Positions 45,501 through 59,232 of a stretch of DNA of 64,000 bases are shown piece after piece; position 1 is the first letter of the stretch, and the number at the start of each line of letters is the position of its first letter. Under the pieces are notes generated by a model that saw only the letters and a program-made list of their open reading frames with translations, had not been told where the DNA came from and did no database searches. This stretch comes from Buxus sempervirens (Eukaryota; Streptophyta; Magnoliopsida; Buxales; Buxaceae). The position numbers and the translations under genes were made by a program. The stretch is taken from positions 40,288,392 to 40,352,391 of the forward strand of contig OX387190.1 in assembly GCA_947561395.2 (NCBI GenBank). The letters are read 5' to 3'.

Positions 45501-47974
45501 ACAAATAATGAAAAAACTACATCTTGGAAGCTGGCTGCATCATACCTGAATAATTTTACAAGTATCTTACAGAAAAGGTAATAATAATAATAACTTAAAC
45601 TCATGAGGGCTCAAACAACTGACCATTGAATCTCATGTACTTCCTCAAGTAGTTTTTGTTAGCTCACAAATAATACAACACATGGAACCCAATGGTTGGT
45701 GGTTTAAGTACAAATAAGCTCAAGCATTTTGAAATCGTTTTCCATGTATTGGAGTTAAAAATAATATGATCACATTGTTTAGAACATTAAAAAGGCAAAT
45801 ATCAGCAGCTAGAAAAAGACCAGGACATGACCTGACTCATATAATATAGCTAGTTGGCTATTCCACATGGTTTCCTTACCATATCCAGCATATGTTGTTA
45901 TGAGATCGGGCCACTCACAGACATATTGCTTGTACCAAGGTGTTAAATCATGGTTTCAATTACAACCATGGTTTGTAACAATAAATTGTGTCTTATTAAG
46001 ATTGGTCACAAACTAAGGAAGGAGACCTATAAAAAGCATTTTTAAGAAAAAGAAAGACATACCATCTATTATCAATTTGTGGTTTTCCCGAGTTGAAAGA
46101 CAAAACAGGCTCTCCAAGTGTACAAGCTTTCTTAAACCTTCGTAAGCACATGGCTTCAAAAGAAGAACACCTTTAATGAAATGTCAAGATTCACAATAAA
46201 CAATAAAAATAAAGAGATACCAAAACTATAAACACTCGTTACCATATATTATCACATTTTTAGTTCAAAACAAGAAAGCCTGAGAACAGAGTCCTAGAAA
46301 AGCCATGACAATTTCCATTGAAGCTCAAAGAAATGAAAACAAAGATCAATAACATAAGAGTAATAAAACATTATCAACATTAACGTTATGTTCTTGAACC
46401 TTTTGACCAATCCACTATGTTGGCTATTTTAGAGCCTTTGTAAGAAACAAAAACAAAAAAAAGCTGGCTTCATTTTCTTTAAGAACACCAACATTTGGTA
46501 GTCTATGTTTTTCCAGCGTAGCTCTTGAACTATTATATGTCTCTCTTTCCCTAAAGCATGTATTTGCCCAAAAGGGAACCAGAAATATTTGTTTCATAGC
46601 TAGGATTTCTGATGGGAAAAGAGAGAGAATTTATCATAAGATGCTCCCTTCATTCTTTTTCAAGGTCTTCGGAAGGAGAGAACTAATGGATTTTTTACAA
46701 ATCTCGTTGTTCATACTAGGATCAAAGAATTACTCTGTTGTCCTGAACCCAGAACATCACCAGATTGTCATAGAACAGCCGGTATTGGATGACTATTTCA
46801 GTGACCTATCGGTAATAATATGTCCACAAGGAGGGAAGGAATTTTATCATCTAAACTGTGTAAAATGGTAAATGTAAATTTCACATTGATAATAAAATTG
46901 AGATTCCTATTCTAAATCCTGAAAATATCCAGTGACATCCACAAAATAGCAGAAAAATTAACTTCTCAATTCATCTGTTTTCCTGCATTTAGCTTTCCCA
47001 AGTCATTTTCAGCAAACCCAACACAGATATAGGATTGTAAACTCTTCCAAGTTAAAATCTCAAATACTTTGAACGTAATCCATCAGATCAACAAAAGGAT
47101 TATGCCTATCCACTCATGCCGTTCAGTAAGCAAAGGTAGCTTTTGGACCCAAACATGTGGATAATATCATTGACAATAATAAGGAATGTGTCAGGGTGGA
47201 TGAAGATCCTACATTTTTCATGATCTAATGTGAGACTGCCTAGCAAACATAGTAATCTACAGGGCACTCTTGCAGACTGACCCTTGATTTCTATCACAAT
47301 ACAAAAGGGTTATCACTGATCAAGGAAAAGGAACACATATGTTAATCCTTTCACATACGGAAGTAGCTTACCCGTGAGGCATCTGCACATGACAAGGTTA
47401 GGGGCAACATTATCCCTTTTGGCTTGAGAAAGCATATTGAACCCTACATCAGAATCATCCTTCCTACAAAAAAATAGAAAACAAAATTTAGAGTCAAATG
47501 ACATTATGATTGTCAGAGATAAATCATAAAGGATGGAGCACTTACTTTTCACTTGCTACGAAAAGAACAGAATATGTGATGATGTTGGGGCATACGCCTA
47601 ATTTTTTCATTTCAGCTAGAACTTCCACAGCTTTCAGTAGTTGGCCCCCATCACCTGCAATAAAGTCCACTTATGTGACTTTTGGGTCTAGTCTAGCATC
47701 TTACAATTCCATTACAGGTCAAAGCACAGTGATATCCTATTGATTAGTTCAAATTTATAACAATCTCAAAATTAAAATAAGTGTGATGATGCATCCTCTA
47801 AAGGGTTTAAGAATCAAAATTGCTTGCATTGCATGTCAGAGGTTAGCTACTTGACAATCGAGTATTCCAATCTGTCAGTTCAAAGTCCACAGCATGACTC
47901 GATTCCAAAGAAGGCCAAGTTATGGAGTTAGAGTAAGGGATTCAGTAAGACATTACTATGATCATATGTGTGTC

Positions 47975-48023
<49 letters not shown>

Positions 48024-51000
48024 ATAAACAATTTCAGCCAATTATTTCTCTCAATTTCACTTCCAATTCATTCATTTTTAATGCTACATATCCTGAAAAG
48101 GATCCATCTTTGCTTTCTTATTGAACTTTAAGAACAAGTAATAGGAGCCTTCATCTTTATCAATTGGTTTTTGCTTCATGCATTCATCTCTTCTACATAT
48201 CTTTCTTGTTATTAGTCCAGAAAGAACACCATAAAAAATGTTTATAAAGATAGGATGCCTAGAAGTATACTGGAGGCATATTCATAATATTATCAGATTA
48301 TCCTAATAAAGATTTGCCATGTAAAAGAGTCATACACAAGGCAGTGATTAAAGCATTCATTGTTGAAGCTGTTGGATGCAATTTAATAGCCTTGATATCC
48401 TCATACAATTCCAGTGCTTTCTGCCAGTTTTTCGCCTGATACAAGGTAGGGGCAACATTATTAACAGTCTATCAGGTTTTGAAACAACATTTTTGAATAA
48501 ATAAAAATTAAAAAAGTGAGAAGGCAGAAAGTGAATAGATAACTGTATCACAAGATTGAGATGTAGTCAAAGCTCTATAAATAATGTTATCAAATCTCGA
48601 GTATTTCATCTCAGCTATCTCATGTAGGTTTACATGTGGAGAAAACAAGATTGACTATCTTCAGTTAATTGTAAGGCTTAGCTGTTCTGACTTGTCTACA
48701 TATTGGATAAATCAGGCAAGTACCAACATGAAGATACGAAATTTTGATATGAATTATGCATTCCTATCAAAGTATTAAAAAGGCAAATTTATCTCATGAT
48801 CTTCTAAGTTGGACATACATTACAACAGGCCCCCATTAATGAGCTATATAACACTTTTCCAGTATGCATTCCCCGGACCCTGGCATCATGTAGGATTTCA
48901 AATGCAACATCCAGCTTTCCAGCATGGCCTGCAACATCTACTAATGCACTAAGGAACATCTGTAAAAGGCCAAAAAACTTGAGTCTTTTTGTCGCAAAAA
49001 ATACTTGAAATAGTAAAATTGTATCCAAAACTATGGCATATCACCAAAAGAAAGAATCCCAACAAGATTGTTAAATTAATTTCCAAGCAGACACCAAAAT
49101 TACAATACCTACATATATTACAGAGTCCAGCAATAAAGTGAAAATTGATAGTAACCCCTAAAAGTTTGCAGTATTTATCAAATTCTAAGTTCATGTTGAT
49201 TACATTTCTAGAAGAAAGCAAAAGCAACAAGGTAATCATATTACTTTAAACCCAAACATTCAGCATGTTTGGTAAAAGGCCATAAAGAAGAAAGATCATC
49301 TATTCAGCTAGTTTTCAAAGGAATGATACCACACCCACCCTTCACTAGATTAGGACCATAGCAAAGGATCAGAGGACCACTATATTTTCCTAAAAAGAAA
49401 AAGGAAAAACAGAGTCCAGCGAAACAGTGAAAAATGAAAATGAACCACACAAAGTTTGCAGTATTTATCAAATTCTAAGTTTATGTTGTTCACATCTTTA
49501 ATAGAATGAAAAATCAACAAGGTAGTCATATTGCTTTAAAGAACCCAAAAGTTCAGCATTTTTTTGGTGAAAGGTCATTAAGAAGAAAGGCAAACTATTC
49601 AACTAGTTTTCAAAGGAAAGATACCACACCCGCCCTTCACTATATTGAAAATTTGGCGTCATAGTAAAGGAATAGAGACCCTCTATAAGTTAAAAAAGAA
49701 AAAAAGAAAAACAGAGTCCAGCGATACAGTGAAAAAAGAAAACAGACCCCATAAGGTATTCAATATTTATCAAATTATAAGTTTATGTTGCTTAAATTTC
49801 TAGCAGAAAGCAAAAGCACAAGGAATTCATGCCGTTTTAAAGAACCCCTACATTCTAAAGCACAATTTGATGCTTTTTCCAAACAATTCTTCTGTTCATT
49901 TTTAATTTTCCTTTTTCTTGGTGTTTCTTTCTGATTGGTTCCTCTCCTTCCAAATCATCTTTCGTAATCTCGTTATTCATTAAAAACTGTTCTCTTCAAC
50001 CCTAATATTTGCTATCCCCTTTTTTGACCCATGGACTTAAAATTCTTAGTCCAACTGATCTCTTCTTTTCTCAATAGATCATTCAAATCACTGTTCAACT
50101 TCCCACAACACTTTGATTTTGCATGGGACTTCTCTTTTCTGAATAAATAATCAGGGTGTGACTAAATTTAATATTGAACATGTCAAAAACTCACTAATGG
50201 ACTGTCATTGTTTAATTAGTTCCACATACTGCACAACGTTAACATAAAAGTGTAGAAACTAAACTAGGAAAAAGGAAGTAAGGTTAGGGGTGCAACTCGG
50301 TTCGGGTTCGTCCGGTTTGAACTCAAACTAAGACCGAACCAAAGCTATTGAACATTGGCCCAAAACCGAACCGAACCGAAATATAAACCGATCTTATTAA
50401 ACCGAAAACCGAACCGATTATAAATAAGAAACCCGAAATCCAAACCGAACCAAACCAAATCATATATTCGGTTCGGTTATAAATCAAAACCGACAAATAA
50501 TAAACCTTTTTATTATTTATTATTAAAAAATTTAATTTGGCCTTCAGTTGAATCGGTTCATGAGCTTGAACCGTTTCATGAATTTGAACCGTTTAAAGGG
50601 TTCAACAGAAGAAGTCTTAGTTTAAGGCATGACAGAGGAGGGATTGGCTTTATAGTTGTCGGCCAGGGAAGAAAACTTTTCCTGGCCGATGTGGGATTCA
50701 AGGGAATGACCACGTGTGGGACTCAAGGGACGTGTGGAACTCAAGGGAACTTTTCCCTTGAGTCCCACATCGGCCAGGGAAAAGCTTTCTTCCCTGGCCG
50801 ACTACTATAAATTAAGGGTTTAGAGTCTTTAAACTGCCATCATGAGACTGCCATCATGAAAGACCTTTTTTTCACAAAGGTAACGACCACGTGTGTGGTC
50901 AAAGCTTTTATTAAATGAAAATCTTTCTCACGACTTTTTAATATATAATAATATAATTATATATATGTTTGTATATATATATTTATATTTATATATTTGT

Positions 51001-54000
51001 AAGTATATATATAATTTATAATATACATGTTTACAGTGTCGGGTTTCGGTTAAATTAGGCTTTAACCCAAAACCGAACCGAACTAATTTGGTTTTAGTAT
51101 ATTTCAAACCAAAACCGAACCAAATGTTATAAAAACCGAACCGAAGTCGGTTCGGGTTTGGTTTTAACCGGACCAAGTTGCACCCCTAAGTAAGGTCCTA
51201 TTCTTTCAGAAAAAAAATCAATAATGATTTTAATTTGAATAGGGGAACTAAGATTTCAAAAAGCCTTAATTCAAACTTTATCAGATGATTCCCTTGTGAT
51301 GCATAATCAGAAAACAAAGAGGATTCTGATTAGGGGCCTAAAGAAAAGATCGTTTATGCATACAATCAATTAATTTTGGCTGAGAAGCACTTTCAACAAA
51401 CCAAAGTCACAAAACAGTTAAGCTTTTGACATATCTAACTTTTGACATATCTTCTAAATTCCATATCAACAAAATGGTGATTGAGCTAAATACAAAAACA
51501 ATTATTAAAAAATAATCAGAAAAGAATAAACAGTGCAACTTGATATTCATAGCAACAATCTTGAGTTGAAGAAAAACCTCATCAGGGACCACACCATTTT
51601 TTATCATGTCATCATACACATTTAATGCAAAGACCAAGTCACCAGACTGGCTGCAGCTATTGACAGCAATGGTGTACACCTCGGGAGTACCCTTGATGTC
51701 ATATTGATGGATCATCTTGTATACTTCTCGTGCACGATCAACCTAAATTACACCATTTATCTATATTCATCAAAACATGATTGACAACAAATTACAATTA
51801 CCCCATTGTACTTTATCTGGCAGTGTGTGAGAGAAACCACAAAATAGCCACACCTGTCCAGCTTGTGCACACGCCTTAATCAAAGTACCAACAGTGATAT
51901 GATCAGGATCTATAGGCTGTGTTTCTGCCCTCATCTCTGCTAACACATCAAAAGCACGATCCACTGCTCCTGATCGACCACATGCAGTGATAAGCGCATT
52001 GAATATAACTCGATCTGGCTTTACTTTCTACTGCATATAACACCTTGTTCAGTTAGGAAACCTTTTCAGATAAGCATGCAGTAACATAAACATGATTCAC
52101 AAATTTTCTTTTTTTATCAAACTACAGTAGAAAAGTGTGAAGAACTTACAAACATGGAGCAACTGAAAAAGGAAAGGGCAGGAAAAATCTAGAGCAAAAT
52201 ATTTCCAAATACCTTAGATCTCATAATTCCATAAGCACCAAATGCCTTAGCCACTTGCCCAGCTCTGGCACAGCCGTCAATAAGCGCTCCATATGTATGA
52301 ACATTTGGCTCCACTTCAGCATTAACCATTTCATGAAACACCTATGAAGACAACTTATGAGCAGTTCAAAGAATATAGGGAACTCATTAGACATAAAAAC
52401 AGATTCTGAAACACATGGGATGACAATGCCAGCAGGAGGGCATTTGTAATAAGGGACCAGATTAGCATTACAACACCAATAACAACATAATCCCTTATTC
52501 AACAAGTTGTGTCAGCCGATTCCATCCTGTCAGAGACTATATAATTACATAATTATATAAAACTTAACCATTTAACCTCAGTTTACACAAACATAAATTC
52601 ATATATCTTTGCCCACATATGGTTACAGAATCAATATAAATCGAAAACAGTGAAAAATTAAATAAAGAGATCATACTTCAAACATTGCATCGACTTTTCC
52701 ACTTTTGGCACATGTTGATATTAAAGTGGTGTAAAGTTTGCAATCAGCTTTCAATCCAGCCTCCTTGACAAGTTGCAAAGCTTGGAAAGCTCCTAAACCC
52801 AGGATAAGAGATCAGACATTTGGTACCACAACTTATGTGACAAATGCAATGGAAATTAGAAAAAGGATATTGTCTAGGACAATCCCCACAATGAAAGAGG
52901 GATGACAGTTACATGAATTTACCTTCCAAATCTTGACAACTGGAACAAACAGATAGAAGCATGTTGAATGTGCTCAAGGTTGGATGCAGAATCAGCTTCA
53001 TGAATCGAAAAGCCTCTTCCACGGCCTTTTGATTTTTGCAGGTATTAAAGAACCTCACATGAAAGACCTGATACCAGGAAAATGCCAATAAGCAGCAAGA
53101 AGTAAGAGTAAATCGACGATTAAATAATAGAAATCATTTAAAGCTGACTTATCAAGCCTTGCCTTAGTCGTATCCAACAAACCCTTTCTTTCCATGTCTT
53201 CCAACAACTCTATGCATTCAGACAGCCTAATAGCCAAATGTATGTAAGGAAAATGTAAATAAATGTATGACCTGATATACAAGTTTACAATAAATATCAA
53301 AATGTTACAAAATTAACAACACCAGATTAATAACGGAGATTTCTTTTTATGCTTTTGATGGTGTTCATTGAAATTTATGATATGGAAGCATCTATCAGTT
53401 TCAGAATCTTTTGTATGAAGAAGACAGGAGACAAAGCTTTCGGAACTTCAATCTGAAAGATAAGTAGTACCTCCCCTCTCTGAGAAGATGATTGTAAGTC
53501 CTTAAATACTCCGTTTGGTCATTTTCATCCTTCGCAAACATCCCATTTGGAAACCGTTGATAACTTCTGTAGCTATGCTGGGGTTGAAGTCTTTTTCCAT
53601 TATCACTAGGAAATCTTCTTCCTTTTCCATGATCCTTACATTTATCGGAAGAGCCTTCTTTATGGTATGATATAGGTATTTGGCTTTTGGGGAACCCTAA
53701 AATTTTAGAAAACCACATTTTATATAAAGTCAATAGATTGGGATTTGCAATTTTGGGACTCCATATTCCATACAGAGATTACGTGAAGCAAAGGAATAAG
53801 CCATATTTACAAAATACAATATAAAAGAACAAGATCAATATGTTGCATGTTTTTAAGGCAGAACCTGCAGTGTCAGGACCATTGATGTTTGATGTAGATC
53901 TCAACCCCTCTTGGTTTTTCTCATAAAATATGTAAATCTCTTCTCTGAGAGACTCTTTGAAGAAGCCGTTATAGCTGGAAACCTGAAGTTCACCTTCCTC

Positions 54001-55761
54001 TCCCAGCCCAAGCTTTGGTCTGTGATATAGATTCATTTCTGAAAGACAATTCATCACAGGAATCCTAGATGCACTGCTGGTAGTGTCAACCATGGGGATG
54101 GGCAGCTCAGTGGCCAGTATAGCTCCATTTCTACGTCCTTGCACTTGCAATTCAGGCTTCTTTGCTGCAGAATTCTCTGGTTCTAGCACACCTAATTCTC
54201 GAAGCACCAGAGGTGGAATAGTTAGGACAGGAAGTTTAGATTCATTTGTTGATATAGGACCACTGATCTTCAATGAAAAAAAATGCGGACCAGGTGCTTC
54301 AGATACTTTAGTAGTTTCTTCATGCATCAAAGAGGTTCTCTGAAATTGTAACAGTTCAAATGCCTTTTCTTGTGAAGCAAACCCATTCTCTGAGGTTTCG
54401 TCAGATATAGCTTTTCTTTCTTTCATAGGAGTCTCATGAATAAGTCTTTCAAGACACAAAGTCCAACTCTCAATAAACTGGCTCATAAGAACTCCATCTT
54501 TTTCTGATAAAGGAACAGTATTAGGACCTGAAAGCTACAAATAAGAAGTAATTGTTACAACGAGAATTCAATGAAAAAATAATGCCATACCAAAGTGACA
54601 GAATACCACAATGCTGTTTTGATGGCAACATAATGTCATAGCAGAAAACTTTCAATCCCAAATTAAAGGTATTCTCTAAATAAATTTTGACATTAGATGT
54701 CCAAATTCATCAAAATTACATAAAACAGTGAATTGTTGGATTTTCAAACGTAAAAAATTCTGTATATAATATTAAATACTCACTGTTAACAAAAAACCAA
54801 GAGATGAGCAAGAAAATAAGATGGCATGAAACATGTAGTTGAACACCAGACTGATTTACTCATCGAAACTTCTGTAGACTCGTATAAGCCTGAATAATCA
54901 AGCGCCTAAAAATTCTTGAAATTAATTTCGCTATCATGATTGAGTCACGATGATATCCTTCAGTAATGGAGAAATTATCGAATATTGTAGATAAGATCTG
55001 AATAGTTTCCATCATTATTTTCATACGTTTAGCATGATTTCAACTTAATCAAGACACCTGCACCCATATGAGCTATAAAATTTATTCTCTCCTTATGCAG
55101 AATAAGAAGCGGACATGAAAATCGCAATTCAGGAGAGAACACATATAAAAATCCATGCATTCATACATATGTCTATTGATGGGAAGAAATTGCCAACCAA
55201 TTGTCCGAGATTGCAATGTTGTGTACGCCAGTGATGCGCACCAACATTCATACATGAGATACAAGAAACCCTAATTACGTCAAAAAATAAGTTCTCCCAA
55301 CAAACAACTAATAAACCACGATCTTAACCATAACAACACTAAAAATGTGAAAATCGCAAAACAGGTAAGAAATCCAACAAATATTATCTTACAACAGAAC
55401 GCTCAGGATGAATTAGCTCTAGATCTCTTCCCACCTCTCCGACATTGTTCTTTCTCCTAACGTAATTCAGGTAGACAACAGCAAAGACTGAGAAGGTTAC
55501 GACAGCGACAACGACGAGATTTGATTCCGCAGACAACGAAGCTCTGAAAACGAAGCGTGGAGAATGAACCGGATGCCGTAGTGTCGTATTTTTCCGTGGA
55601 GAATGAAGACCGGGAGGCCTCAAGCGCCGGCCAGAACCGATAAATTCTCTTCGAAGAGAGAAAAATTGGAACGAAGAAGACGACGACAAAGAGGACGATA
55701 AGTGAGCTAGACCGGAGATTAAAGTTAGGGTTTGGGTTCTTGCAGAGAAATTGACATCCAT
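39546..55761 (-). CDS. MRL1: MRL1, chloroplast PPR protein for rbcL mRNA, 19 exons
   Basis: Exons (minus): 55393-55761, 53865-54534, 53471-53696, 53163-53226, 52923-53067, 52677-52792, 52213-52341, 51854-52027, 51578-51742, 48819-48959, 48336-48435, 47546-47654, 47372-47463, 46063-46153, 44134-44365, 43950-44042, 43362-43410, 42364-42457, 39546-39780. Phases close at every junction to 1097 residues, near the size I recall for Arabidopsis MRL1. N-terminus: Ser/Arg-rich plastid presequence, then one hydrophobic helix (about residues 81-101). P-class PPR repeats run through the middle, e.g. VHTYGALIDGCARAGQVAKA and PDEMFLSALVDVAGHAGKLD. The conserved C-terminus ends RTGNLSLD. MRL1 protects the 5' end of rbcL mRNA in chloroplasts (known). 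All introns are GT-AG except intron 4, which uses GC. Introns hold MITEs and a tandem repeat. Confidence 0.95.
47967..48019. repeat. (GT)n(GA)n compound microsatellite in MRL1 intron 11
   Basis: Short GT repeat followed by about 18 GA units, between exons 11 and 12. Confidence 0.9.
49121..49860. repeat. Tandem repeat of about 300 bp, about 2.5 copies, MRL1 intron 9
   Basis: The motif ACAGAGTCCAGC begins copies near 49120, 49409 and 49711. Each is followed by CAGTGAAAA, GTATTTATCAAATT, TTTATGTTG and CACACCC-CCTTCACTA segments. Copies are diverged with small indels. Non-coding. Confidence 0.8.
50285..51188. mobile_element. hAT-like non-autonomous element in MRL1 intron 9
   Basis: 904 bp, TAGGGGTGCAACTCGG at the left and CCAAGTTGCACCCCTA at the right. 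A perfect 8-bp duplication AGTAAGGT flanks it (50277-50284 and 51189-51196). Both ends are dense in CCGAACCGAA/GGTTCGG motifs. A second inverted repeat is nested at 50658-50802. No transposase. Confidence 0.93.
50658..50802. repeat. Inverted repeat nested in hAT-like element
   Basis: GTCGGCCAGGGAAGAAA at the left pairs with TTTCTTCCCTGGCCGAC at the right. Inner CCCTTGAGTCCCACATCGGC repeats occur in both orientations. It could be a small MITE inside the larger one. Confidence 0.7.
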
Positions 55762-56025
55762 GGAAGCAGAGACGCGGTAAGGGAGAGAAGGAGTAGTGAC
55801 TGAACTGTGTGTGGAGGAGAGGTGGTCAGGAGGTTATGGAATGACGATTGACGATGGACTAAACAAATTTATGTTTCGCAATCCCGATGCTGCTGACGTG
55901 GCGATCATTTTCTGTTCAAACGATGGGAATAGTTTTAGGCCATGTTTTTTTTTACATTGTAGCGCAACGTCTTTTTAATCGACGAATACAGGATCTTGCA
56001 TGATTGTTACCCTTTTACCGAAAAG
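55762..56025. promoter_or_regulatory. MRL1 promoter/5' leader region
   Basis: Sequence directly upstream of the MRL1 ATG. No clear TATA box. No other gene seen. Confidence 0.35.
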
Positions 56026-56375
56026 GAAGGTTTATAGTTTCTGTGCGAGAAGGATTGCCGCCCATCGGCCAAAGGAAACTTACGGCGGAAAAAATAAAAA
56101 AGGCAAAAAATAAACAAAAATTGGGGTTTTCGGATTTTTGAGAAATTTCACCAACATATCACTCTGTTTCGCTAGCACGCCGTCCTGTTTCTCTGGTTAA
56201 AAATAAATTTTTTACCATTTCGCCCGTTTCGCTTAGTACACTACCCCATTTCATTGAAACATCGCCGAAATTTCACCAAAGTCACCAGTGATGCACCTCT
56301 AACGATTTCCCTCAACGAAACACATTGTTGGGGGCAAAAAAACGAAATTTCGGTGGCACGCTACTATAAACCTTG
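56026..56375. mobile_element. hAT-like MITE upstream of MRL1
   Basis: 350 bp, ends GAAGGTTTATAGTTTC and GCTACTATAAACCTTG inverted. 8-bp duplication CCGAAAAG/CTGAAAAG (7 of 8). The interior GCCGCCCATCGGCC and TTTCG-rich text resemble the element at 23551. Confidence 0.8.
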
Positions 56376-56545
56376 CTGAAAAGAGAAAGGAGAAAAAAGA
56401 ATACAAGATCCTTGTTAAAAGGGATTGAGTGGTGCGCAAGGGTTCAAAGTCGTCTACCACCACTAATTGTAAACATGTAACATCCACTGGTTTTAGTTTT
56501 TTCTCTTTTTAAAAATGTGTGAACAAATTTTTTGATGAGAAAGCC

Positions 56546-56584
56546 CAACCGTGAGATGTTACGCATGGCAGCATCTCACGGTTG
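56546..56584. repeat. Fold-back palindrome related to the 21841 element
   Basis: CAACCGTGAGATG and CATCTCACGGTTG are inverted arms around a 13-bp centre. The inner GTGAGATG..GCAGCATCTCAC is shared with the palindromes at 21886 and 21978, but the CACGTG core is changed to CGCATG. Confidence 0.7.
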
Positions 56585-57936
56585 CTGCATGAGTAGCAGC
56601 AGTAAGTGGGTAGATGATATTATCCCATACCTGACACAAAAAAACCTAGGAAGCGTGGTCTTCTTATAACAAATATAGAAAGACTAAACTACCCCTTAAA
56701 AAATATCATTTACCTGGATATTGTAAAGTTTATTTTATAAAGAAATTGCTTTATCTTTGGCACGTTCTCCAAGATAACCTCTTATATTATAGATAGTATA
56801 TATAGGTGTAACGTCAACAAATTGGTGGTGCGGTTATAGTCTTGTATAAAACAATTCTGTATAAAAAGGCATATCTTTGCAAGAGATAGTAGAAAGCTCA
56901 CATGATTTACCAATTTCAAATAGAGATCATAAAGATTAATTTGTTTGTCAAATGAAAATATATTGAATCTAAAAATCATTCAAACTATTAAGGTAGATAC
57001 GTATAATGGATGATCATGAACTAAGTTTTGAAAATCATGTATACAAAGTGGTGTGGTTTTTTCTTTTTTTATTTTAATTAGAGATCCTATTAATTTCATA
57101 AATTGATACCTATATGTACTATCATGTAAAGAGGAGAGAAGAAATTATGGACTAACATTTTTATTTTCTATAAAATAGCGTCCTTTATAATTTTTAAACC
57201 ACTTTATGTCTCAAATAATAAGAGTTTATTTTTCAAAAAAAATACCCCTTAGGAAAACCTTTCCCACTTTCCCCTTCTCCAATTTGTGCTGTACTTCGAT
57301 TTTTTTTTTTTTTTACTCACTTAAAAAAATCAGACCGGTTAGTCTCTTACTAATTTCTCATGCCGCTGATATTATCTGCATTTGGTTCTTGCTTTAATCC
57401 AATAGAAACTTGCAGTTTTAAGCTCACAAAGAGAGAGACAAAACAAAGATAGGAAATACCAGCGTTGGATTGAAACGTGTCTATGATGGCACAACAAAGG
57501 CCCAACCCCAATGAGACAGCCACTTGTAAGACAAAGAAAGTGAAGTAGTCTTTTTGCAGTAAATGGTCTTCGAACTTGCAATTTTTCGGTTCCTGTTGTG
57601 TTCAAGTGCTTACAATGCATATAAGGTAGTTAGTGTCCAAAAGAAGTTTGACGAAAACAATCTGCTCTTCGTCTATAAGAGGAAGATGAATCATTCATTG
57701 AGTTTAGCAATTTCATGCCAGAATGCAAGGAAAGTCCATGACCAGTTTATAGTTTAAACATGACGATGTCCAGTACAAGATTCATGGAGAATGCATGGGC
57801 CATCTCAACATCACAATCTGTCAGAGAACGAACATGTCCTGTGACGTCTGAGACTTTCTCCGCTGTGTTGAAGCAGTACGGGCGAACAACACAACAAAGC
57901 TAGAAAACAAACAGCAGTACAGCATTGGCCAGAGAG
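56585..57936. other. Intergenic, no gene seen
   Basis: AT-rich DNA with a poly-T run near 57300. The right end includes the 3' UTR of the coiled-coil gene. No supported coding frame. Confidence 0.45.
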
Positions 57937-59201
57937 CTATATATTTGAAGCATTCAAAGCCATTACTTTGCACTGCTCATTCATCGCCAGAAGCTGGGCC
58001 TCTTTCTTATCAAGAAGGGCGCTCAATCTGACATTTTCCTCCATGAGTTTCTGGACTTCAGCCTCTTTCTGCATCTTCTCACCCTCCAAGTGAGTGGTCT
58101 TTACAACCAATCTGCTTCAAATGATAAAAATTAATTAAGAAAACCGAGAAAGAATTTTTCAGAATGACGATATGTTAGGAGCATGGTTCAAAGTATCGTT
58201 TTGACGTGAGGTATCGGACGATCCAAAAATGGAAACGTATCGAGGATATGCACAGTTACGCACTAAAGTAGTAAATACGCATAAAAAATGGTGGATACAT
58301 GAAACAAAACCTATCTAAATAGAAAGATAAGTAAAAAATATGACAAATAAACATGTTTCTGACATCATAGGTCTACACAAAGAATATTTATGTATTATGA
58401 AAACAAATCAACATATATGCAAAAATACTTTAGGAAATTAAATAAAAAATAAACAAAAGCCATAATATGCTAAATAAACAAATAAATAGAGTAAGAAAGT
58501 TTATTGTGCATACCAATTTAAAATTTAGTATTAGAGTAATAATTATGATATATTATTATTAATAATTTCAAGAAATATATTATTAATAATAAATGCATAT
58601 ATACGTGTTTGTAAATAATAACAAAAATTTGTAATTTTTTACAATTATGTATGTAGATTAAATATAATTATCTAATACTATATTATATATGTGTACATAA
58701 GAATAAATTTTTTATAACTTTTTACCATTCAAATATTTTTTAATTATATATGTATGTAAAATATAATTTTCTAATATTATATATATATATACACACATAC
58801 ATATTTATAATTTTTCAATTATTTTATGTATATTATAATTAATTTTATCGCATTTATCTGTATTCATATTCTATTTATTATATTTATATAATTATAAAAG
58901 AAAACTCTTTTTTTCTTTTATATATAATATATAAGAAATTCTTTTGTATATAAAATATAACATTTCTTTTTAATATAGAAAACTTTTATAAAAAGTCTCT
59001 TTTATTAAAGAGACTTCAACTCAAGGACGACAGGATGCCACCCCACCCCCTACTCTCTCTATCTCACGCTCAACTCAAGGAGAAAGAGGAAACTTCAACT
59101 CGACTCGACTTCAACTCAAGGAGAAAGAGGCGACTTCAACTCAAGGAGAAACAGACAAGGAGAAAGAGGCGGCGACGGCAAGGAACCAGGTATGCCACCC
59201 C

Positions 59202-59232
<31 letters not shown>

